This document shows, one piece after another, positions 6,849 through 15,213 of a stretch of 21,935 nucleotides of DNA (positions within the stretch are counted from its first letter, which is position 1; each line of letters opens with the position of its first letter). The stretch covers positions 1 to 21,935 of the forward strand of contig JASHYD010000615.1 of assembly GCA_030043175.1 (NCBI GenBank). The letters run 5' to 3'. The stretch comes from Xanthobacteraceae bacterium (lineage in GTDB: Bacteria; Pseudomonadota; Alphaproteobacteria; Rhizobiales; Xanthobacteraceae). The notes beneath the pieces were generated by a model. It saw nothing but the letters and a program-made list of their open reading frames with translations, did not search any database and was not told the DNA's origin. The translations under genes and the position numbers were made by a program.

Positions 6849-8259
6849 CCGTCGCTGCCTGCTGCGGAGCATCGGGCGGGCGAGCCTCGCCGGGCTGCTT
6901 GCCCCCGGAATGTCCCTGTTACGGAGCGACCACGCGAAGGCCACACAGGAGGTGCTGATCTCGCCACCGGAAATTCGCAGCCGGAACGGCGAACTGAACG
7001 CCACCCTGACGGCGTCGCCGAGCCCGATGCGGCTCGGCGATGCGCACTTTCCGGGGTTTCTCTACAACGACTCCTACCTGCCGCCGCTGCTGCGCATACG
7101 GCTTGGCGACGTTATGCGCGTGAGGCTCCGAAACAACGTGCCCGAAGGCTTCACCAACCTGCACTTCCACGGCATGAGTGTTTCGCCGCGCGCACGCAGC
7201 GACAATGTGTTCATCCATGTGCTCCCGGATCATGAGTTTGAGTATGAGGTCGTGGTGCCGCGGGCAAGCCGTCAGGGACCAGGGCTGTTCTGGTATCACC
7301 CGCACGGCCACGGCTTTGTCACCAAGCAAATGCTGGGCGGCCTATCGGGTGCCATCGTGGTCGACGGGGCTGAAACGCTATTCCCGATCCTGAAAGATCT
7401 GCCGGAGCGTTTCATCCTGATCAAGCACGCGGAGCCGGGCGGCGGCCGCGAGGTCATCTCGGTGAACGGGCAGATGAACCCCGCGGTGGAGATCCGCCCC
7501 GGAGAGATGCAGTTCTGGCGGATCGCCCATATCGGCGCCACACTGTTTGCCCCGTTTCGGTTTTCCGGCGTATCGCTTTATGTCATCGCGACGGACGGGC
7601 ATCCGCTGTCGCGACCCCGCAAGATGAGCGAGTTCCTGCTCGGTCCTGGTCAGCGTATCGACGCCATCGCCATAGGTCCGCCGCCGGGGGAATACGCCAT
7701 AGCGACGCTGCCGTTCAAAAACATGGCGTGGCGGGAAATTTTTCCCGGCCAGCAGATCGCCACCATCGTTTCGGCCGGACCGCCAGCGTCAGTGGACGCC
7801 GAGCCCGAGGTGCTGCGCCAGCGCGTCGGGGTACAGCGCTGGATTGAAGAGGTACGCGCGAGCACGGTCGCGCGGCAGCGCAGGATCGTCTACTCACGCA
7901 CGGAGGACCGCAGCGTGTTCATGATCGATGGACGAGTCATGAACGATGACCGGGTCGATCAGACGGTGAAGCTCGGCGACACCGAGGAGTGGACAATCGT
8001 CAACACCGATCAGCAGTATCACAGCTTTCACATGCACCAAACGCCGTTCCTTCTCACCGAGGTCAACGGCATGGCGCAGGATGAGGACAGCCTGCGCGAC
8101 ACCATGCCGATCCCGCCGGCAACCGACGACCGGCCTGGCTCGATCAAGGTGTCCATTCCGTTCACAGATCCCGAGATCGTCGGCCGGTTTGTCTATCACT
8201 GTCATGCAGTCGATCACGAGGACAAAGGCATGATGGGGACAGTGATGGTTGTCGAATAA
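6829..8259 (+). CDS. Multicopper oxidase, Tat-exported, 476 aa
   Basis: An intact laccase-type oxidase that would oxidise a substrate at a type 1 copper and reduce O2 to water at a trinuclear site in the periplasm. All ligand motifs are present: LHFHG (His112, His114), WYHPHGHG (His157, His159), HSFHMHQTPF (His398, His401, His403) and HCHAVDHEDKGMM (His457, Cys458, His459, His463, Met468). The N-terminus (TNRRCLLRSIGRASLAGLL) looks like a twin-arginine signal. ATG 6829 is preferred over GTG 6826 because GGGGAG lies 7 bases upstream. The C-terminal HCHAVDHEDKGMM form is common in short bacterial oxidases. There is no long Met-rich loop like that of CueO, so copper detoxification is not clearly indicated. 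Substrate unknown. The flanking genes are broken, so it may stand alone. Confidence 0.9.
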   Translation: MHTHRTNRRCLLRSIGRASLAGLLAPGMSLLRSDHAKATQEVLISPPEIRSRNGELNATLTASPSPMRLGDAHFPGFLYNDSYLPPLLRIRLGDVMRVRLRNNVPEGFTNLHFHGMSVSPRARSDNVFIHVLPDHEFEYEVVVPRASRQGPGLFWYHPHGHGFVTKQMLGGLSGAIVVDGAETLFPILKDLPERFILIKHAEPGGGREVISVNGQMNPAVEIRPGEMQFWRIAHIGATLFAPFRFSGVSLYVIATDGHPLSRPRKMSEFLLGPGQRIDAIAIGPPPGEYAIATLPFKNMAWREIFPGQQIATIVSAGPPASVDAEPEVLRQRVGVQRWIEEVRASTVARQRRIVYSRTEDRSVFMIDGRVMNDDRVDQTVKLGDTEEWTIVNTDQQYHSFHMHQTPFLLTEVNGMAQDEDSLRDTMPIPPATDDRPGSIKVSIPFTDPEIVGRFVYHCHAVDHEDKGMMGTVMVVE

Positions 8260-8300
8260 ACCGGAAACCGCATGAGCAGCTTCGGTGGGTGCTTTCGGCT

Positions 8301-8540
8301 ATGGGTCTTGCGTTCGGCGTGGCATTCATGCTGTCCGCGTCGGATCAAAAGACGGAAGCGCAACAGCGCCGCCCCGCCGGTGCGCCAGCCGGCGGAAACA
8401 CGCCATCATCGATCCCGATGGGCGGCAACAATCGGTGACGCGCTTCTTTCGTCACCAGCAAAGGGGCTCGGCAAAGGCGGCGGTCTCGCCGATGCGCACT
8501 GCCAGGCGCTGGCGCAAGCGCAAGGCGGATTTGAAGCCGG
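8301..8540 (+). pseudogene. Small secreted/anchored protein, frameshifted remnant
   Basis: An ORF from 8301 (MGLAFGVAFMLSASDQKTEA) gives a 45-residue product with a hydrophobic N-terminus, stopping at 8438. The frame is open upstream (EQLRWVLSAM), so the true start may be earlier, close behind the oxidase stop. Just after the stop, other frames give RFF, FVTSKG and then GLGKGGGLADAHCQALAQAQ. This resembles the conserved GKGADLGGLAGADAHCQALA segment of small secreted bradyrhizobial proteins, shortened and shifted. At least two single-base insertions would be needed to join the pieces. Function unknown. The family match is from memory. Confidence 0.45.
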
Positions 8541-8600
8541 AATCAAACGGGCATCATCAGGTGCACTGATCCGTGCGGGCACCGGTCATTCGCCGACCCT

Positions 8601-10700
8601 TTAGTGCGGTGGTTTCCAGAGGTCGGTTCCCTTTTGCAACGCAGTCTCAACCATGCGGTCGTAATCCTCGATAAGTAGAAGGCGCTGGCGCACCAGCGCG
8701 CCGGCGGCCTCCTCCACAGCCCGCACATAGTCGCCTTGGCTCGTATAGCGCTCCTCGATCGATAAGCGCGGGTCGGAGACCGCGAGCCGTTCGGCCTTGG
8801 TGTTGGCGAATGGAATGAACTGCCCCAATTGCTGGCAGATGTCGGGCGACGCACCGCCGAGTTCCTGCTTGATGAGCCCCCAGCCAGTGAACGTGCCGAG
8901 CGGCGCCTGTAGGTAAGGAAGCCTGATACCACCAAGGTCGTTGCCATCACGGTCAACCTGCGGGACAAGGGTCGCGTACTGCGTCCCTTTACGCTGCGGC
9001 GGCACTTTGGTGAAGTCAAGTACGAGGTTCACGTTCATTGCCTGCGGGTTTAATTGCACCGCCGGCAGTTCTGGCCAGCCCTCGTAGGCGCTGGCCGGGA
9101 TTGCGGGAAAGCGCACAGCTTCCGGCGGTACCAGCGTCCCATTCTGGGCCTGCGGCACGATACTGTCGGGCGGCCTGACACCAAACCTGACCCACTCGTC
9201 GAGTGCAACTGACAAGGCGCGGAACACCGGACCGTTGTAGAGCGGATTGACAAGCTGCTGACAGGCGCGCGCACTTCGCGGTGTAGCGTCAAACACGGTG
9301 TTGTGCTGGATACTGGCGATGAAATAGTGGCGAACGTTGGCCGCAAGGTCCTCCGTGTGCAAATCCTTGCCGTCAGCATCCGTGTGATTGAGCGAGCTCG
9401 ACTTGTTCCAGTATTCGTTGGCGCTTTCGATACTAAAGACTTTCGGGCAGCTGTCGCTCACGAGACAGCTTTGCAGAGTGCCGCTGGTCTCGCCCGTGAT
9501 TGGGTCTTTCATCACCGCGAATGTGTGCGGCAGCTCGGGCTCGCGCGAGAAGCGCCGGGAGTGCTGTTGTGTGCTGACGGTCGGCTGTGAGAACCGGAAG
9601 TTCATCCACATGTTGCCGCCGGAGCCGGTGGCATACGGCATCATGCCGTCAAACACGATGCGGTTTGACTCGTCCTGGTTGAAGCCATAGCGGACAAAAT
9701 CGCGCTGTGCACGGCCGCCCTGTGAACGCCCCCAACTATAGACCGCCTCGAGACTCCGAGGGCTGCGCTCCTCCCCAAGGCGGACGCGCAACCCGGTCAT
9801 CGCGAGCGGATTAGGATTTCCGAAATCGTCCTTCTGCGCATATTTCAGGAACGAGACGAAATCGCGGGTGGCGCTATGGCCGATGCCCATGACTTTGGGA
9901 TCCTTCGCCTCATAGACAAATTCGTAGATCCATTCGACGTGCATGGGCGCGCGCACCACGATTTCACGCTCGTTAACCCAACTCCAGTCCGCGATTGTAA
10001 TATTTGCATCTGTTTGCCGCTGACGTAGCGTCAGCTTGCCGTTGGTCGGCATTGTGGTGCTGGCCGGGTAGGGCAGCCTGAACTGTGTGTCATCGCTTGT
10101 CCGTGGGATAAGTTCGGCAACAACGTCCCCGGTGATCGATTTATCGTCGGCCTTGAGGGCAACCGGCAGCGTGACGCTCATCTTGTGAGGCCCAACCGCA
10201 ACATCGCCGGCCCAGCCATTCCAGGCCACGCTATAACCCGAGCGCATCAGAAAGCCGCTGCCGAAATCTGCAGCCGTCGTCGGGTCGTTGGATTCCTTGC
10301 CATCGTTGAACCATTCGAGGATGCGCTTGTTACCGCGATTCCCGAAATCATAGAAAAGTCTACGGTTGCCTTTAGCAAGGTCGAGCGGCCGCAGAACATA
10401 GAACGTCGAGGTGTAGCGCACTTTGCCGTCTGAGCGCGGCGCGAGATCGATATCCGCGATCGGCGCATTGTGCAGGTCGTAAGGGTCAATCTCGCCGTCG
10501 AAAGTCCCGGAAATTTTCAGATAAGGCCCGGTCGCACCGAAAGCAGGAAGATCGACAACGGTAGTCGTAACGGCATTGATCCGCACGAGGCGCGCCTCTG
10601 CGTTCCCGCAAATGCCTATGGCCGCAGCGCTCGCCACGACCACCGCCGCTAAGGTGGAGCGGCCCGAGGCTAGCGAATAGCCGGCTACCCGTGCATCCAT
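8601..10700 (-). CDS. Secreted alpha/beta-hydrolase domain protein (Abhydrolase_10 type), 699 aa
   Basis: The start ATG at 10700 has GGAGGG 6 bases upstream and opens a signal peptide (about residues 1-36, cleavage near GNAEA). The frame is open further upstream to 11051 but without a convincing start. The mature protein has a beta-rich N-terminal part (DFGNRGNKRILEWFND, SGYSVAWNGWAGDV). The nucleophile elbow is YSWGRSQGGRAQRDF, with Ser326 as the likely nucleophile. A long C-terminal region follows (RFPAIPASAYEGWPELPAV, LGTFTGWGLIKQELGG). This matches the large alpha/beta-hydrolase domain family often found in proteobacterial catabolic loci; substrates are poorly known, but an ester is likely. 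It lies downstream of the gamma-glutamyltransferase-like gene in the same direction and may share its transcript. It converges with the oxidase side. Confidence 0.8.
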   Translation of the reverse strand: MDARVAGYSLASGRSTLAAVVVASAAAIGICGNAEARLVRINAVTTTVVDLPAFGATGPYLKISGTFDGEIDPYDLHNAPIADIDLAPRSDGKVRYTSTFYVLRPLDLAKGNRRLFYDFGNRGNKRILEWFNDGKESNDPTTAADFGSGFLMRSGYSVAWNGWAGDVAVGPHKMSVTLPVALKADDKSITGDVVAELIPRTSDDTQFRLPYPASTTMPTNGKLTLRQRQTDANITIADWSWVNEREIVVRAPMHVEWIYEFVYEAKDPKVMGIGHSATRDFVSFLKYAQKDDFGNPNPLAMTGLRVRLGEERSPRSLEAVYSWGRSQGGRAQRDFVRYGFNQDESNRIVFDGMMPYATGSGGNMWMNFRFSQPTVSTQQHSRRFSREPELPHTFAVMKDPITGETSGTLQSCLVSDSCPKVFSIESANEYWNKSSSLNHTDADGKDLHTEDLAANVRHYFIASIQHNTVFDATPRSARACQQLVNPLYNGPVFRALSVALDEWVRFGVRPPDSIVPQAQNGTLVPPEAVRFPAIPASAYEGWPELPAVQLNPQAMNVNLVLDFTKVPPQRKGTQYATLVPQVDRDGNDLGGIRLPYLQAPLGTFTGWGLIKQELGGASPDICQQLGQFIPFANTKAERLAVSDPRLSIEERYTSQGDYVRAVEEAAGALVRQRLLLIEDYDRMVETALQKGTDLWKPPH

Positions 10701-11054
10701 GGTTGCCCTCCGCAAATCGATTGAACCATTCGACGGGGACTGGGAAATCCAGAGCGCACCGCCTGTCTCCAGTGCAAAGCAAACGAATCCGTCCGTGGCA
10801 TATCCGGGTGGACCGCCTCCTGGCCAAAAGCTGCGCGACGCGCATGCTTCGATGAATAAGCGCGGGTGCCGCAGTGTGAATGATTGGGACAAGTCGTAGG
10901 GAACGATCCATCCACCTGTCCAGCGCCCCCAATCGACGCGAAGACTAGCGGTTTGTCGGCGTCCTCGGTCGTCGCGGAAGCCGCGGACGCGAGCGGTTCG
11001 TTCCGTATCCCGGACCACATCCGCAACAAAGGCGCCTACAGCCCTGAGCAAAGT
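10701..11054. other. 354-bp gap between two minus-strand enzyme genes
   Basis: Both strands are open in several frames here because of high GC content, but none has a good ribosome site or a recognisable product. The minus frame continuous with the hydrolase gene (for example FTLRHPRLFIEACASRSF) is not supported as coding, because the hydrolase has its own signal peptide and ribosome site at 10700. The gap probably carries the hydrolase leader and possibly its own promoter. Confidence 0.4.
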
Positions 11055-12911
11055 TCACCACCCGACAGCTTGGCCGTCCTTGCGGTGGTCCGATCCGGCG
11101 CGGTAGTAGCCACCGCGGCTTCTGCCGGGCGTCCCGACATCAGGGCCGGGCACCATCATGATCGACTGGAACCCCCCGACGATCGAGCCGCCCGTGGACT
11201 GGACATTATGGCCCATCGCGCTCAACGGCGCGCCGACAAGCTTGTTGAGCTCGGACTCCATATGCAGCACATTGGGCACTTGGCTGTGACGAAAGCGCGC
11301 CATGTCGGTCGCAGCCTGCAGGTTAGCGCCGAGATCGATGATGTTTACCAGTGCTTGCGCATGGCCCTGCGCCTGCATGTCGCCGCCCATGAGCAGAATC
11401 GTCATCAGGGGCTGCCCGTCCTTCATGACAAAACCCGCCGACAAGGTGTTGTAAGGCCGTTTGTGCGGCGCGATCACATTGGGACTGTCAGGGTTAAGCG
11501 TGAACAGGGCGCCGCGATTGTGCAGCACGAATCCGTACCCCGGCACCGTGATGCCGGAACCGAACTCGGCGAAGTTGCTGTTGACCCATGACACCATGTT
11601 GCCTTCGGGATCGGCGGTCGATAATACGATGGTGTCGCCGAGTCCCGGATCAGTTCCTGTCCTCGGTCCGGTCGGCGAGGCCTTGTTGGGGTCGACCCGA
11701 CCACACAGCGACGCCGCGTACGACTTCGAAAGCAGGCGATCGAGCGGAACCTTGACGAAATTCGGATCGGCGTTGAACGCATAGAGGTCCCGATAGGCGA
11801 GCTTCTTTGCCTCGACCATCAGGTGCCAATATTTCGCATTGCGCGGACCTAGGCTCGCCAGCGTCTGCCCAGGCGCCCATTTCGGCACGCAGGCTTCGAG
11901 GATATTGAGGGTTTCGTTGGCACCCCACGCCTGCGCGGGCGGCGGCAACTCGAACACGTCATAGCCGTGATAATTGCTTGCCGCCGCATCGACCCATTCG
12001 CCCTTGTAGTCGGCAAGATCGGCGAGTGTCATGGTGCCGCCGAGCGCCTCCGATTTGGCGACGATCGCGTGCGCGATCTCGCCCTTGTAGAAGGCATCGC
12101 GGCCGCCAGCTGCTAGCAGCCGGAAGGTCTTGGCGAGGTCAGGATTGCGGAAGATCTGCCCGGCGACCGGCGGCTTGCCGCCGATGTAGAAGGTCTTCAC
12201 CGAGTCGGGATCGAGTTCGGTGCAGCACGTGTTGAGCGGCAGCGCGGGCGGCAGATGCCAATCATGGGCGATGCGCTGGGACACTGGGTAACCGTTCTCG
12301 GCGTAGTCGATCGCGGGCTGGAGCACTTGGTCGAGAGTCCTCGTCCCGAAGCGATGCAATGCCTCGTCCCAGCCCCAAGCGCTGCCCGGCACCGTCACCG
12401 TCAGGATACCATGCCGGGGCATGCCGGAACCCGGACCCCAATTATTGGCGTCCCACCGATAACCGAGCGCATTGACATGCGCGAGCGTGGCGCTGGTCGG
12501 CGCCGTGCCGCTGGAGTTGAGCGTATAGACCTTGTGGTCCTTCGCCACGTAAATCACGGCGAACATGTCCGCTGCGACCCCGGTACTGCCCGGCTCTACG
12601 ACATTGAGCATCGCCGCCGTCGCCACTGCGGCATCGATGGCATTGCCGCCCTCGCGCATGATCTGCAGGCCAGCCTGCGCGGCCAGCGGCTGGCTGGTTG
12701 TTACCATGCCGTGTGGCGCCATCACTTCCGCCCGGCTCTGCGCCGCCCAACCTTCGGCTCGCTCGCCCCGCACCGCGCCGCAGGCCGCTGCCTTGGGAGC
12801 AGCCTCGCAGGTCGACAGCTGGGGGCCGGATTGCGGCCAGGAGGGCGAGGCTCCAGCCAATAAAGCCATTGCTGCCGCAAACAAGCATGTACGGTTCGCG
12901 AAATCCATCAT
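11055..12911 (-). CDS. Gamma-glutamyltransferase family protein, periplasmic, 618 aa
   Basis: An Ntn hydrolase that is made as one chain and should cleave itself before a Thr nucleophile to give large and small subunits. The start is ATG 12911 or 12908 (GGAGG just upstream), opening a signal peptide (MMDFANRTCLFAAAMALLAG, cleavage near residue 25). Large-subunit landmarks are APHGMVTTSQPLAAQAGL, MREGGNAIDAAVATAAMLNV and a VPGSAWGWDEAL segment. The cleavage site is GLGDTIVLSTADPEGNMVSW with Thr427; FGSGITVPGYGFVLHNRG and LLMGGDMQAQGHAQ follow. The Ser-Ser pair of classical enzymes (RPLSSM) reads RPYNTLS, as in GGT-like hydrolases and acylases. Hydrolysis of glutathione or another gamma-glutamyl or amide substrate is therefore possible, but not certain. 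A hairpin-rich mobile remnant forms its upstream region. Confidence 0.88.
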   Translation of the reverse strand: MMDFANRTCLFAAAMALLAGASPSWPQSGPQLSTCEAAPKAAACGAVRGERAEGWAAQSRAEVMAPHGMVTTSQPLAAQAGLQIMREGGNAIDAAVATAAMLNVVEPGSTGVAADMFAVIYVAKDHKVYTLNSSGTAPTSATLAHVNALGYRWDANNWGPGSGMPRHGILTVTVPGSAWGWDEALHRFGTRTLDQVLQPAIDYAENGYPVSQRIAHDWHLPPALPLNTCCTELDPDSVKTFYIGGKPPVAGQIFRNPDLAKTFRLLAAGGRDAFYKGEIAHAIVAKSEALGGTMTLADLADYKGEWVDAAASNYHGYDVFELPPPAQAWGANETLNILEACVPKWAPGQTLASLGPRNAKYWHLMVEAKKLAYRDLYAFNADPNFVKVPLDRLLSKSYAASLCGRVDPNKASPTGPRTGTDPGLGDTIVLSTADPEGNMVSWVNSNFAEFGSGITVPGYGFVLHNRGALFTLNPDSPNVIAPHKRPYNTLSAGFVMKDGQPLMTILLMGGDMQAQGHAQALVNIIDLGANLQAATDMARFRHSQVPNVLHMESELNKLVGAPLSAMGHNVQSTGGSIVGGFQSIMMVPGPDVGTPGRSRGGYYRAGSDHRKDGQAVGW

Positions 12912-12928
12912 CGAACCTCCGCTAGATA

Positions 12929-12950
12929 CCCCCGCCTTCAGGCGTGGGGA
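12929..12950. repeat. 22-bp hairpin repeat, left copy
   Basis: This copy is identical to 13167-13188 and in direct orientation, 238 bases apart. The stem pairs the leading C run and GCC with GGC and the trailing G run around a TTCA loop. It lies about 10 bases upstream of the gamma-glutamyltransferase ribosome site, so it would be in that mRNA leader. Confidence 0.85.
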
Positions 12951-13166
12951 AAGCGCACCCTGAGGGCATCTCCCCTCGACAAGTCGAGTACCGGTATTTG
13001 AGCGAAGCCCGCTTCGTACTATCCCCGGGTTTGTCTGCTGCTTCACCTTCGAGAGGTCCGAACCTAAGGAAGCATTCGGCCCTCGGTCTAAGCATGCACT
13101 CACCTTGGCCAGTCCCGTTTGGGCCATGGCTTACCCTGGTAACCCACCGCCTGGAGGGGGCGAAAG

Positions 13167-13188
13167 CCCCCGCCTTCAGGCGTGGGGA
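13167..13188. repeat. 22-bp hairpin repeat, right copy
   Basis: This is the second exact copy of the 12929-12950 hairpin. Its first five C residues also pair with the G run at 13156-13160 through a GAAA loop, so two alternative folds are possible. The ATGAGTCA just after it may be the element/flank junction. Confidence 0.85.
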
Positions 13189-13535
13189 TGAGTCACGACG
13201 TCCTCCGGCCCCAACAGATGTTTTTTTGTAGCACCACGTGCAGCGCTAGCCGGAAGGCTATCTCAATTCCGCGCGGACTGCGAGCCTAGCCGGGATGATG
13301 CACCACCGGGCTAGCCCCCAGGGGGCCGATGTCTAATCGGGTCATTCGCGTCATTTTCTTTGCGTTCCCGCCACATCCGGCGATCCTACGAAGGTCACCG
13401 TCGCGTTGGCGCCGGGATGCCGCATCCTAGCGCGGGTGCGGGCCGAACAGTGGACACTGCGACTTCGGCTTGTGCGGCGTGATGGAATATTCAACACTCA
13501 AGAATGGATGAGTTCAAAAAATGCGGGAGACGCTC
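13189..13535. other. Upstream region of the quinoprotein dehydrogenase gene
   Basis: No coding frame is convincing. The region has a T7 run at 13221-13227 and a weak CTAGCC/GGCTAG dyad around 13290-13315. The dehydrogenase ribosome site (GGGAGA, 13525-13530) lies at its end. It must carry the promoter for the dehydrogenase gene; I could not pick out -35/-10 boxes with confidence. Confidence 0.4.
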
Positions 13536-15209
13536 ATGAAGACGATCGGAACGGCAGCAGTGCTGTCGCTTTTTCTCGGCGTCGCTGCCTCGGCACAAAC
13601 GCTCGACGACCTCAAGAACGACGGCAAGAACACCGACAACATCCTCACCTACGGCATGGGTTATGGCCAGAATCGCTATAGCCCGCTTCGGCAAATCGAC
13701 CGGACCAACGTCAAGCGACTGGTACCGATATGGAATCTGAGCCTCGACAATCAGTGGGGCGAGCAGGCGCAGCCCATCATCTTTGATGGCGTGATGTACG
13801 TGACCAACGCAAAGGCGACGGTGGCGATCGATGTCGGCACGGGCCGGCAAATCTGGAAGACGCCGGTCGACTGGTTGCCGGAGACGCCGCGCGTGGTCTG
13901 CTGCGGCGTGTCCAACAAGGGCGCCGCCATCTACAACGGCAAGATCTACCGCACCACGCTCGACGCTTATGTCGTGGCGCTGGACGCCAAGACCGGCAAG
14001 GAAATCTGGAAATCGAAGGCCGCCGACTGGCGGGAGGGCTATTCCATGACAGTAGCCCCCCTCATCGCAAATGGCGTATTGATCACCGGCATCTCCGGTG
14101 CCGAATTCGGCATCCGAGGCTTCATCGACGGCTGGGACCCGGACACCGGCAAGCAGCTATGGCGCCGCTACACCATCCCGGGCCGAGGAGAAAAGGGCAA
14201 CGAGACGTGGCCGCAGACGGGCGACGCCTGGACGCACGGGGGCGGCTCAAGTTGGATCACCGGCTCTTTCGACCCCGACCTCGACCTGACCTATTGGGGC
14301 ATCGGCAATGCCGCCCCCTTTGCGTCGGAAAACCGGCCGGGCGACAACCTTTATACCGCCTCGGTGCTGGCGCTGCGGCCCAAAACCGGCGAGATCGTGT
14401 GGCACTACCAATTTACACCCAACGACGCCTATGACTACGATGCGGTGTGGGAGCTCATCCTTGCCGAACTGCCCGTGAACGGCGTCACGCGCAAGGTCGT
14501 GATGCAGCTCAACCGCAATGGCTTCCTTTACGTACTCGATCGTGCGACTGGCGAACTCCTTGCGGCAAATGCCTACGAGAGGGTGAACTGGGCAAGCCAC
14601 ATCGATATGAAGACCGGTCGGCCAGTCGAAACCGATGTCGCGAAAAAACTGCGCGCCGGGGGGCAGATCGAGATGTGGCCGTCGACGCTGGGCGGGAAGA
14701 ACTGGCCCCATGCCGCCTTCAATCCACAGACCGGGCTCCTCTACGCGAACACCATCCACGAGGGCCGGCTCTACCGGCACCTCACCATCGAGGAGTGGAA
14801 GGCAGGGCAGCGCTTCGTTTTCGTCGAGAACTTCAAGATGCCGCCGAACGGCGAGCCGGTCGGTCATGTCGACGCCATCGACCCGCTCACCGGCAAACAG
14901 CGCTGGCGGGTGGCGCTCAACGATTTGCAGAACTGGTCGGCGATGCTAGCGACCGGCAGTGGGCTTTTATTCACCGGCAGGGAAAACGGCGAGTTCATCG
15001 CGCTCGACGCCGACGACGGCAAGACGCTGTGGCAGTTCCAGACAGGTTCCGGCATCAATGCCATGCCGGTCACCTATACCCACGATGGCCGTCAATACGT
15101 CACCGTGCTCTCGGGCGTCGGCGGCCTCTACTGGAATATGGCGAAGGAGTTGCTGAAGGATGTCGCGCCCGGCGGATCGGTATGGACCTTTGCGTTGCTG
15201 CCGAACTGA
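13536..15209 (+). CDS. PQQ-dependent alcohol dehydrogenase (methanol/ethanol family), 557 aa
   Basis: A periplasmic quinoprotein that should oxidise an alcohol and pass electrons to a cytochrome c. ATG 13536 is chosen over 13521 because GGGAGA lies 5 bases upstream and it opens a clean signal peptide (MKTIGTAAVLSLFLGVAASA). The eight-bladed propeller shows repeated Trp-docking motifs (DVGTGRQIWKT, DAKTGKEIWKS, DPDTGKQLWRR, RPKTGEIVWHY). The vicinal disulfide Cys122-Cys123 is in RVVCCGVSNKG. Metal/PQQ ligands are Glu190 (SGAEFGIRG), Asn258 (WGIGN) and catalytic Asp300 in NDAYDYDAVWE. An Asp two residues later (Asp302) is the known hallmark of lanthanide-using members (XoxF, PedH), so a lanthanide cofactor is likely. 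There is no fused cytochrome domain; the c-type cytochrome gene starts 5 bases after the stop. Confidence 0.92.
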   Translation: MKTIGTAAVLSLFLGVAASAQTLDDLKNDGKNTDNILTYGMGYGQNRYSPLRQIDRTNVKRLVPIWNLSLDNQWGEQAQPIIFDGVMYVTNAKATVAIDVGTGRQIWKTPVDWLPETPRVVCCGVSNKGAAIYNGKIYRTTLDAYVVALDAKTGKEIWKSKAADWREGYSMTVAPLIANGVLITGISGAEFGIRGFIDGWDPDTGKQLWRRYTIPGRGEKGNETWPQTGDAWTHGGGSSWITGSFDPDLDLTYWGIGNAAPFASENRPGDNLYTASVLALRPKTGEIVWHYQFTPNDAYDYDAVWELILAELPVNGVTRKVVMQLNRNGFLYVLDRATGELLAANAYERVNWASHIDMKTGRPVETDVAKKLRAGGQIEMWPSTLGGKNWPHAAFNPQTGLLYANTIHEGRLYRHLTIEEWKAGQRFVFVENFKMPPNGEPVGHVDAIDPLTGKQRWRVALNDLQNWSAMLATGSGLLFTGRENGEFIALDADDGKTLWQFQTGSGINAMPVTYTHDGRQYVTVLSGVGGLYWNMAKELLKDVAPGGSVWTFALLPN

Positions 15210-15213
15210 TCCG

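Larger units (their letters stand above)
12929..13188. mobile_element. Hairpin-rich remnant, probably of an IS200/IS605-type element without tnpA or tnpB
   Basis: The segment is bounded by two identical 22-base copies of a CCCC-GCC-TTCA-GGC-GGGG hairpin (12929-12950 and 13167-13188), in the same orientation. Inside are more perfect stem-loops: CTCGA/CAAG/TCGAG (12975-12988), CGAAG/CCCG/CTTCG (13003-13016) and GGGGGC/GAAA/GCCCCC (13156-13171), which competes with the right-hand hairpin for its C run. Terminal imperfect hairpins with a TTCA-type loop are typical of IS200/IS605 ends and of the omega RNA at tnpB 3' ends. No transposase or TnpB motif was found in any frame. It could be a non-autonomous derivative or an orphan guide-RNA locus. 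It ends 18 bases before the gamma-glutamyltransferase start. Confidence 0.55.

Noticed and set aside
8601..11051. Hydrolase frame extended to 816 aa with a start at 11051
   Set aside because: The extension has no ribosome site and precedes a clear signal peptide with GGAGGG at 10700.
11055..13127. GGT-like frame extended to 690 aa with a start at 13127
   Set aside because: The added part runs through the hairpin remnant; the signal peptide and GGAGG support 12911.
12929..13188. CRISPR array from the two 22-bp repeats
   Set aside because: Only two copies 238 bases apart, each a hairpin, with no regular spacers.
14247..14867. 206-aa minus-strand ORF opposite the quinoprotein gene
   Set aside because: It is antisense to an intact, strongly supported gene.
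15160..15213. Cytochrome start inside the dehydrogenase gene
   Set aside because: It lies wholly within the intact upstream gene in another frame and has no ribosome site; 15214 follows the stop directly.
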